Below, one piece after another: positions 1-8,405 of a DNA stretch of 64,000 nt (positions are counted from its first letter, which is position 1; each line of letters opens with the position of its first letter). The notes below the pieces were generated by a model. The model ran no database searches and was not told the DNA's origin. It saw nothing but the letters and a program-made list of their open reading frames with translations. Where the stretch lies: assembly GCA_035556195.1 (NCBI GenBank), contig DATMFK010000063.1, forward strand, positions 1 through 64,000, read 5' to 3'. Position numbers and translations under genes: made by a program. This stretch comes from G016756615 sp035556195 (lineage in GTDB: Bacteria; Pseudomonadota; Alphaproteobacteria; Rhizobiales; Rhizobiaceae).

Positions 1-2
1 GC

Positions 3-119
3 TTCTACAAGGCCCTTGTTGCCCGCGCGGCCTCGAAGAAGCTGGCATTGATCGCCGTCGCCAGAAAGCTGCTAACCGCCCTCAACGCAATGGTCCGCGA
101 CCGAAAATGCTTCGCCTAG
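3..119 (+). mobile_element. IS110-family transposase, C-terminal end (cut by window start)
   Basis: An open frame enters from the left edge and ends at TAG 117-119. Its 38 residues (FYKALVARAASKKL, then ARKLLTALNAMVRD) match the way IS110/IS116/IS902 transposases usually end: a basic helix with Lys-Leu and Asn-Ala before the stop. These enzymes are DEDD-type DNA recombinases that move their own element. Ten bases after the stop the sequence changes to an intergenic repeat found elsewhere in the window, so the element end probably lies near 129. Whether the full gene is intact cannot be seen here. Confidence 0.75.
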
Positions 120-129
120 AACACAGTTG

Positions 130-180
130 CCATTCCGTTACATTTGGGCAATCCACCCAACGCTGCAGAACGAAGTGGCC
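130..180 (-). repeat. 51-bp terminal module of the intergenic palindromic repeat
   Basis: Read on the minus strand, this block starts at a GGCC, has TTCGTTCTGC near its start and ends in GTAACGGAATGG. It has the same length and landmarks as 30531-30581 and 37347-37397. In those copies GGAATGG continues into ATCCTCGG; here it is replaced by the IS110-like end, so the copy is broken at that point. The rest of 120-443 holds no gene I can support, only this block and a 26-bp repeat at 352-377. Confidence 0.7.
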
Positions 181-351
181 GAACCGCTACCAGCACCATC
201 CCGCTCTTCAAGATTTCCATGCATTGAGCGATGAATTTTCACCGTCCGAGGCGTACTCCCAAGATGCGCGAACATTATAGCACGACGATGAGCGAGAGGT
301 GGCTCGGCGAAGCCGAGACGGCGACGGCGCCTGCCGCTCGTGCCGTGCTCA

Positions 352-377
352 TCTGCAAAGATTGGCTGCCAGGCAAC
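352..377 (+). repeat. 26-bp exact repeat (copy also at 58134-58159)
   Basis: The 26 bases starting TCTGCAAAGATTGG and ending CCAGGCAAC occur again, exact and in the same orientation, at 58134-58159. Both copies lie in non-coding DNA. They look like a fragment of a dispersed intergenic repeat family. Confidence 0.7.
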
Positions 378-443
378 AGGGAAGTCTGGATCAGTAGGCG
401 GCCAAAAGGCGACGCGCCGGATTGCGCGGTGCCGCAACTCCAC

Positions 444-962
444 TCACTCATCGGCCGAGGCACGGGACCGGCGCGAGCGCGTCCGGAGGAGAACCGGCAG
501 CGCGACCGGGCGGAAATTCCACACGTCGACGCCAACATCGAACTGGCGCGTGAGCGGCTTCAGCTTGCCATGGGAATGGCCATGCAGGTCGATCGACTTC
601 CTGCCCTTCTGGTTCCAGGTGCGGAACGGGTAGTGGCAGAGGATCAGCAGCGTGCCGTCGGACGTCAGTTCCGCGTAGTGCTGGACACTGGCCCAGCCGG
701 AGGCGGCGGTCGTATCCGGTCCGTCGTTGTTGCCGACGATCAGGTGCTTGCGTCCATTGAGGCGCGAGAGCAGCGCTTCAGCGGCCGCCTTGCTGCCGCG
801 GGAGAAATCGCCGAGATGCCAGACCTCGTCGTCAGGCCTTACGGTCTCGTTCCAGAATGCGATCAGCGCCTCGTCATGCTCGGCGAGAGAGGCGAACGGG
901 CGACGATCGATCCTGAGAATGCGCGGGTCATTGAAATGCGTGTCGCTCGTAAAGAACACCAT
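444..962 (-). CDS. Calcineurin-type metallophosphoesterase
   Basis: The 172-residue product has the metal-binding signatures of the calcineurin-like phosphoesterase fold in order: DTH at 7-9, GD at 51-52, GNND at 77-80, an HYPF histidine at 110, and GHSH at 128-131. Such proteins hydrolyse phosphoesters with two metal ions; short single-domain versions like this have no firmly known substrate, with nucleotides or phosphodiesters the usual guess. There is no signal peptide, so it should be cytoplasmic. The basic tail after about residue 155 is not part of the fold. It lies 30 bp downstream of the AlkB-like gene on the same strand, and the two may be co-transcribed. The family call is secure, the substrate is not. 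Confidence 0.88.
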   Translation of the reverse strand: MVFFTSDTHFNDPRILRIDRRPFASLAEHDEALIAFWNETVRPDDEVWHLGDFSRGSKAAAEALLSRLNGRKHLIVGNNDGPDTTAASGWASVQHYAELTSDGTLLILCHYPFRTWNQKGRKSIDLHGHSHGKLKPLTRQFDVGVDVWNFRPVALPVLLRTRSRRSRASADE

Positions 963-992
963 GCCGTCCCGCCGCCCGCTTCGCGAATACGA

Positions 993-1586
993 TCATCCCC
1001 CGCCCGCATCGTTCAAGGTCCGGAACGTCACCGAATATCTGAGCTCTTCGCCCGCGGGAATGCTGTGCTCCCACACGGTCCGTGCCGGGCCACGCATCAG
1101 GTAGACCGAACGCGGAGCAAGAATCTGCGCAGCGCGCTCCCATTTGGCGCCGACACGGCGCCTGAAGCGAAAGCGGCATTCCGACAGGAAGGATACGCCG
1201 ATCACGTCGCCGAACACGGGGCGATCCCGATGCCATCCGATGCCTGCCCCCGGCGCGTATTCGGTCACGAGGACGTGCGGCAGCTGCTCCGGCGCAAGCG
1301 CGGCCAATTGGGCAGCCTTACCGCGCAGAGGCAACAGGAAAGAGGGTATTTCGCGCGTCTGCTTCAGCCTGCCATCGGAAAAATCATAATGCAGGCCGAA
1401 GGAGACGACACGGCGATTTCCCTCATGCCCCTGGAACTGGAACGGGTTGAGATCGAGTTCACGCAGCTGCGCGACCAGCGCCCTCTCCTCCTCGCTCGTG
1501 AGGATGTCCTGCCGGTATCGAAATCCTTCCGGCAGCCCGAGCGTTGAGCCGAACAGGTCCGGTTGTACTGGCGTGATTGCTCCCAT
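993..1586 (-). CDS. AlkB-like 2-oxoglutarate/Fe(II)-dependent dioxygenase
   Basis: The protein is 197 aa. The Fe(II) facial triad is visible as H119-x-D121 in GWHRDRP and a distal His at 174 (WEHSIP), followed by RYSVTFRT with the two arginines that bind 2-oxoglutarate in AlkB-type enzymes (about 183 and 189). Members oxidise alkyl groups on nucleic acids or protein using O2 and 2-oxoglutarate. This short form, lacking the Escherichia coli AlkB N-terminal region, resembles the ALKBH-like group common in Rhizobiales, so a DNA or RNA repair role is likely but not proven. It starts at ATG 1586 and precedes the metallophosphoesterase gene on the same strand. Confidence 0.85.
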   Translation of the reverse strand: MGAITPVQPDLFGSTLGLPEGFRYRQDILTSEEERALVAQLRELDLNPFQFQGHEGNRRVVSFGLHYDFSDGRLKQTREIPSFLLPLRGKAAQLAALAPEQLPHVLVTEYAPGAGIGWHRDRPVFGDVIGVSFLSECRFRFRRRVGAKWERAAQILAPRSVYLMRGPARTVWEHSIPAGEELRYSVTFRTLNDAGGG

Positions 1587-1661
1587 TGCGAAGTAACGCC
1601 CGAGATCTTGGCTGGTTCATCCGAACCGGACTTCGACTGCTTGAGCAAGGACCAGACCGGA

Positions 1662-2771
1662 TCAGGCGCTCTTTCTGACCTGGCGCTCAGGGAACAGCGC
1701 GCGCAGTCCCTCGGCCGAAGCCTTGGCGATGCCGCGCTCGGTGATCAATCCCGTGACGAGGCGCGCCGGCGTGACGTCGAAGGCGGGATTGCCCGCGGGC
1801 GACGCGTCCGGCGAAATCCGCACCCGATCGATCTCGCCCGACGCCGTTTTGCCCCACACGTAGGAAACCTCGTCCGGCGAGCGCTCCTCGATCGGTATTT
1901 CCTTGAGACCGTCCGACACGGTCCAGTCGATGGTGGGCGACGGCAGGCCAACATAGAACGGCACGCCATTGTCATGGGCGGCGAGCGCCTTCAGGTATGT
2001 CCCGATCTTGTTGCACACGTCGCCGCTGGCAGTGGTGCGATCGGTGCCGACGATGACCATGTCGACCATGCCATGTTGCATCAGATGGCCGCCGGCATTG
2101 TCGACGATCAGCGTGTGCGGGACGCCATGTCCGGCCATCTCCCAGGCGGTCAGCTGTGCGCCCTGGTTGCGCGGGCGCGTCTCGTCGACATAGACGTGGA
2201 CGGGAATGCCTTCCTCGACCGCCAGATAGATCGGGGCCGTCGCCGTGCCGTAGTCGACGGTCGCCAGCCAGCCGGCATTGCAATGGGTGAGGATGTTGAC
2301 GGGCTCGCCCGGCTTCTTGCGCGCGGCGATCTCGCGGATGATCGCAAGCCCGTTCTTGCCGATGCTGCGGTTGAGCTCGATATCCTCGTCGGCGATCTCG
2401 GCGGCACGCTTGTAGGCGGCGGCCGCGCGCTCGGCGGGAGCGATCGGCCGCAGCATCGTGCGCATCTCGTCGAGGGCCCAGCGCAGGTTGATCGCGGTCG
2501 GACGGGTCTCGTGGAGCTTTTCCCAGACAGCGTCGAGGGCGGCATCCGAGGGATCGTCGGTCATCTGGATGGCGACGCCATAGGCGGCGGTCACGCCGAT
2601 GAGGGGCGCGCCGCGCACCCACATGTCCCTGATGGCGACGGCCACGGCGTCCACCGTGCGCAGCGTCTCTATCCGGAACGCATGCGGCAGCCAGCGCTGA
2701 TCGATGATGTCGACGGCGCGACCGTCCTCGTTCGGCCAGATGGTGCGATAGTGACGGCCAGCGACTTTCAC
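1662..2771 (-). CDS. mtnA: S-methyl-5-thioribose-1-phosphate isomerase
   Basis: MtnA converts 5-methylthioribose 1-phosphate to methylthioribulose 1-phosphate in methionine salvage. The 369-residue product carries the family landmarks: RGAP at 53-56, catalytic Cys164 in LTHCNAG and catalytic Asp244 in VGTDR. The open frame extends far upstream, but the start is taken as GTG 2771 because it overlaps the mtnK stop as GTGA, gives the usual family length, and begins at the conserved VKVAGRHYRTI. The overlap implies translational coupling to mtnK, which makes its substrate. No other mtn genes (mtnB, C, D, P) are in the window. Confidence 0.95.
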   Translation of the reverse strand: MKVAGRHYRTIWPNEDGRAVDIIDQRWLPHAFRIETLRTVDAVAVAIRDMWVRGAPLIGVTAAYGVAIQMTDDPSDAALDAVWEKLHETRPTAINLRWALDEMRTMLRPIAPAERAAAAYKRAAEIADEDIELNRSIGKNGLAIIREIAARKKPGEPVNILTHCNAGWLATVDYGTATAPIYLAVEEGIPVHVYVDETRPRNQGAQLTAWEMAGHGVPHTLIVDNAGGHLMQHGMVDMVIVGTDRTTASGDVCNKIGTYLKALAAHDNGVPFYVGLPSPTIDWTVSDGLKEIPIEERSPDEVSYVWGKTASGEIDRVRISPDASPAGNPAFDVTPARLVTGLITERGIAKASAEGLRALFPERQVRKSA

Positions 2772-4036
2772 GGGCGGCTCTCCTTCTCGATCAGTGCGGC
2801 CAAGCTGTTGACCTCGTCGATGCTGTGAATATGGCGGCAGTTTACCGCAAGATGACGGCCAAATTTGAGCGCCGGCGCTTCGCAGGAGGCACGCAGGTCG
2901 GCATCTTCGATCGTCTCGAAATCGGCATTGTGGGCGAGGCCGAGAATACGACGGTGGATCTCCACCCCGGCAAAGCCCAACACATCTTCCCACATCTCGT
3001 GCAGAAGACGATCGAGCGCCTGCTCGGCGCCCAGCGCATCGCCACGATCCTCGAACAGGCTGCGGTGATAGAGCATGCCCGAACGCTCGGTACGCCACAG
3101 GCGGGAGAACTCGGTGCGGAAGACGGACCAGACCTCGGCGGCCGTGCGCAGGAGGTAGGCCCTCATCGCATCGCGGGAGCCGTTCTCCTCGTGACCGCGC
3201 TGCGAGAAATAGGCCATCCAGAAATTGGCGAGCAGCATGCCGACGTCGAAGGCGATCGGCCCGTAGAAGGCGAATTCCGGGTCGATGACGCGGGTTTCCT
3301 CGTCCGTCACCATGATCGACCCCGTGTGGAGATCGCCATGGAGGAGCGTCTCGGCCTTCGCGGCGAAGAGATGCTTCAGGCGCTGCGCCTCGACCTTGAG
3401 GTCGCGGTCGGCGCGCAGCTCTGCGACCAGGGCATCCAGCTGGGGCGTGGTGTGCCGGTTGAGCTCGGCCTCGAAATAGGGGTCGGTGAAGACAAGGTTC
3501 TCGGTGATGTCGCACAGCTCGACATTGTCGGCGAAAAGCGCGAGGTCGGCCTTGCGGTCACGGGCAGCCATGTGGAAATCGGACCCGCGAAACAGGGTGC
3601 GCGCCATGAACAGGCCGAGATCCCTCGCGATCCCAGGCAGCTCGCGGCCGGCGATCAGCGCCTTGCGCAGGATGATGTGCGGCGACAGATATTCCATGAC
3701 GATGAGCGCCTGCGCCTCGTCGAAATGATAGATGGCAGGCACGGTTCCGGGCGCCCGCGCCGCCTGTCGCGTCAGCGCGTGGTATTCGAAGAAGGACCGT
3801 TTCAACGGCAGGGGCCAGCTGTCGCCGACAAGGCGCACATAGGGCAGCGCCTGCTTGACCACCGCCGCGCCCTCACTGCCTTCGACGATGAAGACGAGAT
3901 TGAGGTTGCCGTCGCCGACCTCGCGCACCCTCCAAGCGGAGGGTTCCTTGCCGATACGCTGGGCGAGCTCGGCAATGCCGCCGAGCCTGCCCGGCAGGCT
4001 CTCCACCGTCAAAGCCTCGAAAGCGGTTTGCGTCAT
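2768..4036 (-). CDS. mtnK: S-methyl-5-thioribose kinase
   Basis: MtnK phosphorylates methylthioribose at C1 with ATP, feeding MtnA. It belongs to the aminoglycoside-phosphotransferase fold: a glycine loop DGNLN at 42-46, the catalytic loop HGDLHTGS at 233-240 and the metal-binding DPEFAFYG at 252-259, a motif typical of MTR kinases. The frame is open 26 codons further upstream, but ATG 4036 (MTQTAFEALTVE) gives the family-normal length of 422 aa. It is followed by mtnA with a 4-base overlap and is divergent from an ABC transporter, with a strong palindrome in the shared upstream region. That suggests uptake and breakdown of external methylthioribose under one regulator. Confidence 0.94.
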   Translation of the reverse strand: MTQTAFEALTVESLPGRLGGIAELAQRIGKEPSAWRVREVGDGNLNLVFIVEGSEGAAVVKQALPYVRLVGDSWPLPLKRSFFEYHALTRQAARAPGTVPAIYHFDEAQALIVMEYLSPHIILRKALIAGRELPGIARDLGLFMARTLFRGSDFHMAARDRKADLALFADNVELCDITENLVFTDPYFEAELNRHTTPQLDALVAELRADRDLKVEAQRLKHLFAAKAETLLHGDLHTGSIMVTDEETRVIDPEFAFYGPIAFDVGMLLANFWMAYFSQRGHEENGSRDAMRAYLLRTAAEVWSVFRTEFSRLWRTERSGMLYHRSLFEDRGDALGAEQALDRLLHEMWEDVLGFAGVEIHRRILGLAHNADFETIEDADLRASCEAPALKFGRHLAVNCRHIHSIDEVNSLAALIEKESRP

Positions 4037-4110
4037 GTCCGGCCTCCCGATCCGCGCATGCTTCGTTCCTGCGAAGTATTCATGACGTGGAAACGCTAGA
4101 GAGCCTGCTG

Positions 4111-4137
4111 GCAAATGTCAATCGTGTTGACATTTGC
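4111..4137. promoter_or_regulatory. 27-bp perfect palindrome, likely operator
   Basis: Two perfect 11-bp arms, GCAAATGTCAA and TTGACATTTGC, flank the 5-base spacer TCGTG. It lies 39 bp before the ABC ATPase start (4176) and 75 bp before the mtnK start (4036), in the divergent promoter region. Such long symmetry is typical of a dimeric repressor site. No regulator gene is adjacent; the nearest candidate of a suitable family (SorC type) is at 30886-31851, and I did not find this palindrome in front of it. Confidence 0.75.
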
Positions 4138-4175
4138 CGAAACTGCCCCTAGCCTCTTGCTCAAGGGAGGACGAG

Positions 4176-5687
4176 ATGGTCGGGGATGCCGTGTTCCGCG
4201 TTGCGGGCCTTAGGAAGTCCTTCGGCCCTAATCAGGTCCTTGGAGGCGTGAGCCTCGAGCTTCGCGCTGGCGAAGTGACCGTGCTGATGGGCGCCAACGG
4301 CGCCGGCAAATCCACCTTGGTCAAGATCGTCAGCGGCGTCTATTCGCGAGACGGCGGCACGATGGCGCTCGGCGGCAGCGATTTCGCGCCTGCGACGCCG
4401 GCCGAGGCGATCCGGGCCGGCGTCGTCACGGTGCATCAGAACATCAATGACGGCGTGGTCGCGGCCCTCGACGTTGCCACCAATCTTACGCTCGACCGCC
4501 TGAGCGGCGCCGGCGCACCGCTTTTCTTCAATCCGCGGCGGGTTCGCCGGGAAGCCCGCGCCGTCGCCGAGCGCATGGGGCTCGACATCGATCTCAATGC
4601 CGCCATTCCAGACCTGTCGCTTGCGGATCGCCAGATGGTGGCCATCGCCCGCGCCATGGCGCACGAGCCCAAGGTGCTGATCCTCGACGAGCCGACCTCG
4701 TCGCTGTCGAGCGCCGAGGCCAACCGGCTTTTCGCGCTGATCGACAGGCTCCGCGCGCATGGCGTGGCCATCCTCTATATCTCCCACCGCATGTCGGACA
4801 TCAGGCGCCTCGCCGATCGCATCGTCTCGCTGCGCGACGGCGCGATCGTGGGCACCTTCGAGGAAAGGCCTCTCGACTATGAGGGCGCGGTCAATGCCAT
4901 GCTCGGCCATCGCAGCGATCATGGCGCGATCGACGCGCGAGCTGCCGGCGGGACCATCTTCAGCGCCAGGGATCTGACGATCGCGGAGGGCGCGAGACCG
5001 ATCTCGCTCGCGCTCGGCGACGGCGAGATCGTCGCCGTCACGGGCCTCGTCGGCGTCGGCAAGACGGCGCTGGCCGAAACGCTGTTCGGTGTGCGCAGGC
5101 CGCTTGGCGGCTCGATGACGCTGTCGGGACGCCCGTACCAGCCGAGATCGCCGGGCGAGGCGATCGAGGCCGGCGTCTTTCTCGTCGCCAAGGATCGCGC
5201 CGAAAGCGGCATCGTGCGCGACTTCAATATCTACGAGAATATGAGCCTGCCCTTCCTGAAGCGCATCTCGGGCATGGGCGTCTCTCGGCGCGGCGCCGAA
5301 CGCGCCATCGCGCGCGGCCAGATCAAGGAGCTCGGCATCGTCTGCCGCTCGGAGAAGGACGATCTGGCAACGCTTTCCGGGGGCAATCAGCAGAAGGTGA
5401 TGGTCGCGCGCTGGATGTCGCAGCCGGCCTCCCTCTTCATGCTGGACGAGCCGTTCCAGGGCGTCGACATTGCGGCGCGGCGCGACATCGCGGCCAAGCT
5501 TCGGGCGAGTGCCAGGGGTCGGGCGACGCTGATCTTCGTCACCGAGCTCGATGAGGCGCTCGAGACCGCCGATCGCATCCTGGTGATGTCGGAACACACG
5601 ATCGTCGGCGAGCATCGCAACGCCGGCATCAACATGGAGCGGCTGCTCGCCGAAGTGGCCGGACACAGTGTCAGGGGCGCGGCATGA
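4176..5687 (+). CDS. Sugar-type ABC transporter, double ATP-binding protein (RbsA/MglA class)
   Basis: The protein has 503 aa with two fused ATPase domains, as in carbohydrate-uptake (CUT2) transporters. Domain 1 has Walker A GANGAGKST at 39-47 and Walker B LILDEPTSS. Domain 2 has an altered Walker A, GLVGVGKT, and the signature LSGGNQQK. The degenerate second P-loop is normal for this class. ATG 4176 was chosen over an upstream TTG because AGGGAGGA lies just before it. It is followed by a permease (ATGA overlap) and a binding protein, and is divergent from mtnK-mtnA, so the likely cargo is methylthioribose or a related ribose derivative. The cargo is inference from context. Confidence 0.92.
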   Translation: MVGDAVFRVAGLRKSFGPNQVLGGVSLELRAGEVTVLMGANGAGKSTLVKIVSGVYSRDGGTMALGGSDFAPATPAEAIRAGVVTVHQNINDGVVAALDVATNLTLDRLSGAGAPLFFNPRRVRREARAVAERMGLDIDLNAAIPDLSLADRQMVAIARAMAHEPKVLILDEPTSSLSSAEANRLFALIDRLRAHGVAILYISHRMSDIRRLADRIVSLRDGAIVGTFEERPLDYEGAVNAMLGHRSDHGAIDARAAGGTIFSARDLTIAEGARPISLALGDGEIVAVTGLVGVGKTALAETLFGVRRPLGGSMTLSGRPYQPRSPGEAIEAGVFLVAKDRAESGIVRDFNIYENMSLPFLKRISGMGVSRRGAERAIARGQIKELGIVCRSEKDDLATLSGGNQQKVMVARWMSQPASLFMLDEPFQGVDIAARRDIAAKLRASARGRATLIFVTELDEALETADRILVMSEHTIVGEHRNAGINMERLLAEVAGHSVRGAA

Positions 5688-6721
5688 CGAGCGAGACCGA
5701 GACCATGAGCAAAGCCGCAGCGAAATTCGACCTGCAGAACATCGTCATCCGTTACGGCTTCCTGGCGCTGCTCGCCGGGCTGATCGCCTACTTCTCCCTC
5801 TCGACGGACGGCTTCGCTTCCCCGCAGGCCGCCGTCTTCATCTTCCAGTCCGTGGCCATCACCGGCATCCTGGCTCTCGGCGTGACGGCGACGCTGGTCG
5901 TCGGCGGCTTCGACCTTTCCATCGGCTCGGTCGCGACCAGCGCCATGATGGCGGCGGCCTACGTCATGGTGGTGCTGGAGCAGAACGCGCTGGTCGCGGT
6001 CGTCGTCTGCCTGCTCATCGGCGTGGTGGTCGGCCTGATCAACGGCTTCCTGATCGTCTATATGCGCGTGCCCGACCTGCTGGCCACGCTCGGCATGATG
6101 TTCCTGCTGGTCGGCCTGCAGCGCATCCCCACCGAAGGCAGATCGATCGCGACGGGCATGACCATGCCGGACGGCTCCGTCGCCGGCGGCTCCTTCAGCA
6201 GCGCCTTCCTGGCGCTCGGCCGGCACCGCTTCGATTTCTTCATCCCCAATCTCGTGCCCGTTTCGGTGGTGATCCTGATCGTGCTCGCCGTCCTCATCTG
6301 GTTCTTCCTGGAGTACACGCGTTTCGGGCGCATGATGTATGCGGTGGGAAGCAACGAGCGGGCGGCCGAACTCGCCGGCGCGCCTGTCAAGGCATACAAG
6401 ATCTGGGCCTACGTCATTTCGGGTATTTTCGCCTCGATCGGCGGCATTCTGCTGGCTGCCCGGCTTGGACGCGGCGACATCGCCTCGGGTAACAATCTGC
6501 TGCTCGATTCCGTCGCCGCGGCGCTGATCGGTTTCGCCGTGCTCGGCGCGGCCAAGCCGAACGCGTTCGGCACGGCGGTCGGCGCGCTCTTCGTCGGTGT
6601 GCTCCTGCAGGGGCTCACCATGATGAACGCGCCCTATTACACGCAGGACTTCGTCAAGGGCGCGGTGCTCGTCGTCGCCCTCGTATTCACCTTCGCCCTG
6701 TCCAACAGGGGCAAACGCTGA
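5684..6721 (+). CDS. Sugar-type ABC transporter permease (RbsC class)
   Basis: This 345-residue protein is hydrophobic throughout, with about 8-10 membrane segments. It contains the branched-chain/ribose permease hallmarks GVTATLVVGGFDLSIG and AAELAGAPVKAYKIWAY, the latter being the cytoplasmic loop that contacts the ATPase. It forms the membrane channel for the importer encoded here. Its ATG overlaps the ATPase stop in an ATGA, and a second in-frame ATG lies eight codons in. The predicted substrate, methylthioribose or a similar pentose, comes only from the divergent mtnKA genes. Confidence 0.92.
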   Translation: MTSETETMSKAAAKFDLQNIVIRYGFLALLAGLIAYFSLSTDGFASPQAAVFIFQSVAITGILALGVTATLVVGGFDLSIGSVATSAMMAAAYVMVVLEQNALVAVVVCLLIGVVVGLINGFLIVYMRVPDLLATLGMMFLLVGLQRIPTEGRSIATGMTMPDGSVAGGSFSSAFLALGRHRFDFFIPNLVPVSVVILIVLAVLIWFFLEYTRFGRMMYAVGSNERAAELAGAPVKAYKIWAYVISGIFASIGGILLAARLGRGDIASGNNLLLDSVAAALIGFAVLGAAKPNAFGTAVGALFVGVLLQGLTMMNAPYYTQDFVKGAVLVVALVFTFALSNRGKR

Positions 6722-6746
6722 CAAACCAAGGGAAGTGGAGGAAAGC

Positions 6747-7802
6747 ATGATGGAATTCACCCGCAGGACATTCGGAAGACTTGCGCTCGGCCTCATCGGC
6801 GCGAGCGCGCTGATGCAGGCGCCCGCCTTCGCGCAGGACAAGCCCGCACCCTTCGACAATCCCGGCAACGTCAAGATCGCGCTGGTGCGCTATCTCTCGA
6901 CCGGGGACTTCTTCCAGGCCTATCTCTCTGGCGTAGAGGCCCAGGCCAAGGCGCTCGGCGTCGACCTGCGCGTCTTCGACAGCCGCCAGGACGCCGCCCT
7001 CCAGGCCGACATGGTCGACCAGGCGATCGCGCTCGGCGTGCAGGGCATCATCATCCAGCACGGCCTGACCGAGTCCATGAAGGAAGCCGCGCAGCGCGCC
7101 GTGGATGCCGGCATCAAGGTCGTGGCCTTCGACGTCAATGTCGAGAACGACAAGATCCCGCAGATCGAACAGTCGGACCGCGATCTCGCCCGCCTCGCGC
7201 TCGAGCAGGCGATCAAGGACAATGGCGAAAGCTGGAAGGCCGGCTACGTCTATGTCGCCGGCATCGCGCCGCTCGACCGCCGCAACGAGACCTGGGTGGA
7301 CTTCAAGAAGAAATATCCGGGCATCAACGAAGTGGCCATGTTCGGCACGCTCGACAACCCGATCGCAAATTCAGTGGCCAACCAGGCGCGGTCGGTGCTG
7401 TCGGCCAATCCCGACATCAAGGTCATGTTCGCGCCCTATGACGAGTTCGCCAAGGGCGTGAAGATCGCGGTGGACGAGGCCGGCCTTTCCCAGGACATCA
7501 AGATCTATTCGGCCGATATCTCGACCTCGGACATCGCCGCCATGCGCGAGGCCGACAGCGCCTGGGCCGCAACCGCCGCCACCAACCCCGCGGTCGTCGG
7601 CCAGGTGTCGGTGCGGGCTCTCGCCATGCTCCTCGCCGGCGAGGATCCGGGCAAGAGCGTGATCGTGCCGCCGACGCTGATCACCCAGAAGGACCTCAAC
7701 GACAACGACATCAAGAACATGGAAGAGCTGTCGGCCAAGCTGCCGCAATTCGCCCATGCCGATGTCGCGGTTCCAGCTTGGATGCCGCTGCCGTCGAAGT
7801 GA
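6747..7802 (+). CDS. Sugar-type ABC transporter periplasmic substrate-binding protein
   Basis: The product of about 351 aa starts with a twin-arginine-like signal peptide: RRTFGRLALGL, a hydrophobic stretch, then AFAQD as the likely cleavage site. The mature part resembles type-I periplasmic sugar-binding proteins of the RbsB class, with VKIALVRYLSTGDFFQAYLS at its start, GVQGIIIQHG in the middle and a C-terminal hinge. It delivers the sugar to the permease. ATG 6747 follows GGAGGAAA; the next codon is also ATG. It is last in the three-gene operon and is followed by a clear hairpin terminator. Confidence 0.9.
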   Translation: MMEFTRRTFGRLALGLIGASALMQAPAFAQDKPAPFDNPGNVKIALVRYLSTGDFFQAYLSGVEAQAKALGVDLRVFDSRQDAALQADMVDQAIALGVQGIIIQHGLTESMKEAAQRAVDAGIKVVAFDVNVENDKIPQIEQSDRDLARLALEQAIKDNGESWKAGYVYVAGIAPLDRRNETWVDFKKKYPGINEVAMFGTLDNPIANSVANQARSVLSANPDIKVMFAPYDEFAKGVKIAVDEAGLSQDIKIYSADISTSDIAAMREADSAWAATAATNPAVVGQVSVRALAMLLAGEDPGKSVIVPPTLITQKDLNDNDIKNMEELSAKLPQFAHADVAVPAWMPLPSK

Positions 7803-7823
7803 GGCGGCTGGAAGGGATTGTGG

Positions 7824-7850
7824 AGGGCGGCTCCTGGCCGCCCTTTCTTT
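7824..7850 (+). terminator. Rho-independent terminator after the ABC operon
   Basis: The stem GGGCGGC (7825-7831) pairs with GCCGCCC (7837-7843) around the loop TCCTG and runs into TTTCTTT. It lies 22 bp after the binding-protein stop codon. Confidence 0.85.
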
Positions 7851-8405
7851 CAAACGCACCGAGTTTGACAAGTAGATATGAACCTACGTTGCGCAGGAGC
7901 TAACGAAAGTTCGATTAATATCGGCTGCGAACGTCAGTCAGAGCAGCATCACTTCCACAACGCGCCGAAAGGGCCGCTTGTCGCCGATGTGCCAATGTCT
8001 TGATCGGTGCCGTTCCGGTTTCGGTTCGTATTCGCGATAAGCTGCCACTCAGGCTAAAATCTCATAGATAGAGTTGTAGTCCAGTCTCTAGGAGGCGGTC
8101 TCCAAAGCTGGCGTTTGGAACTTGTTGGCACTCATCAATTCCGGCGCTGCCAAATGGCTTGAAACAGCAGACCGACAACGTCTCGCCAGCGTGCAAGTTT
8201 ATTCATGTGGGTGGCAGGTTTCATTTCGGAAGCGCATCGAACCGCGATAGGCCTCACCTCGCAGAGGCGGCAGATACCGGCACATGCAGGAGAGTTATCC
8301 CCAAGGTCCGAATGGGCAAATGGGGAGGCAGACTCAAATATGGCCCACTCCAGTATACTTGACTGATTCGGCCCAACTCTTTCATGGCAACACGCTGCAG
8401 TTTAC
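7851..8405. other. 555-bp gap at the left edge of the defence island
   Basis: No ORF here looks like a real gene. Base composition is visibly less GC-rich than in the flanking operons. I recognise no integrase, tRNA gene or direct repeat that would mark an insertion end. The 3' part must contain the promoter of the TIR-APAZ gene, but I cannot place -35 and -10 boxes with confidence. Confidence 0.5.

Noticed and set aside
231..1547. 438-codon open frame on the plus strand
   Set aside because: It lies antisense to the metallophosphoesterase and AlkB-like genes, whose motifs are clear; high GC creates such frames.
8159..8362. 67-codon ORF before the TIR-APAZ gene
   Set aside because: No ribosome site, no recognisable family and no sign of coupling to the next gene.
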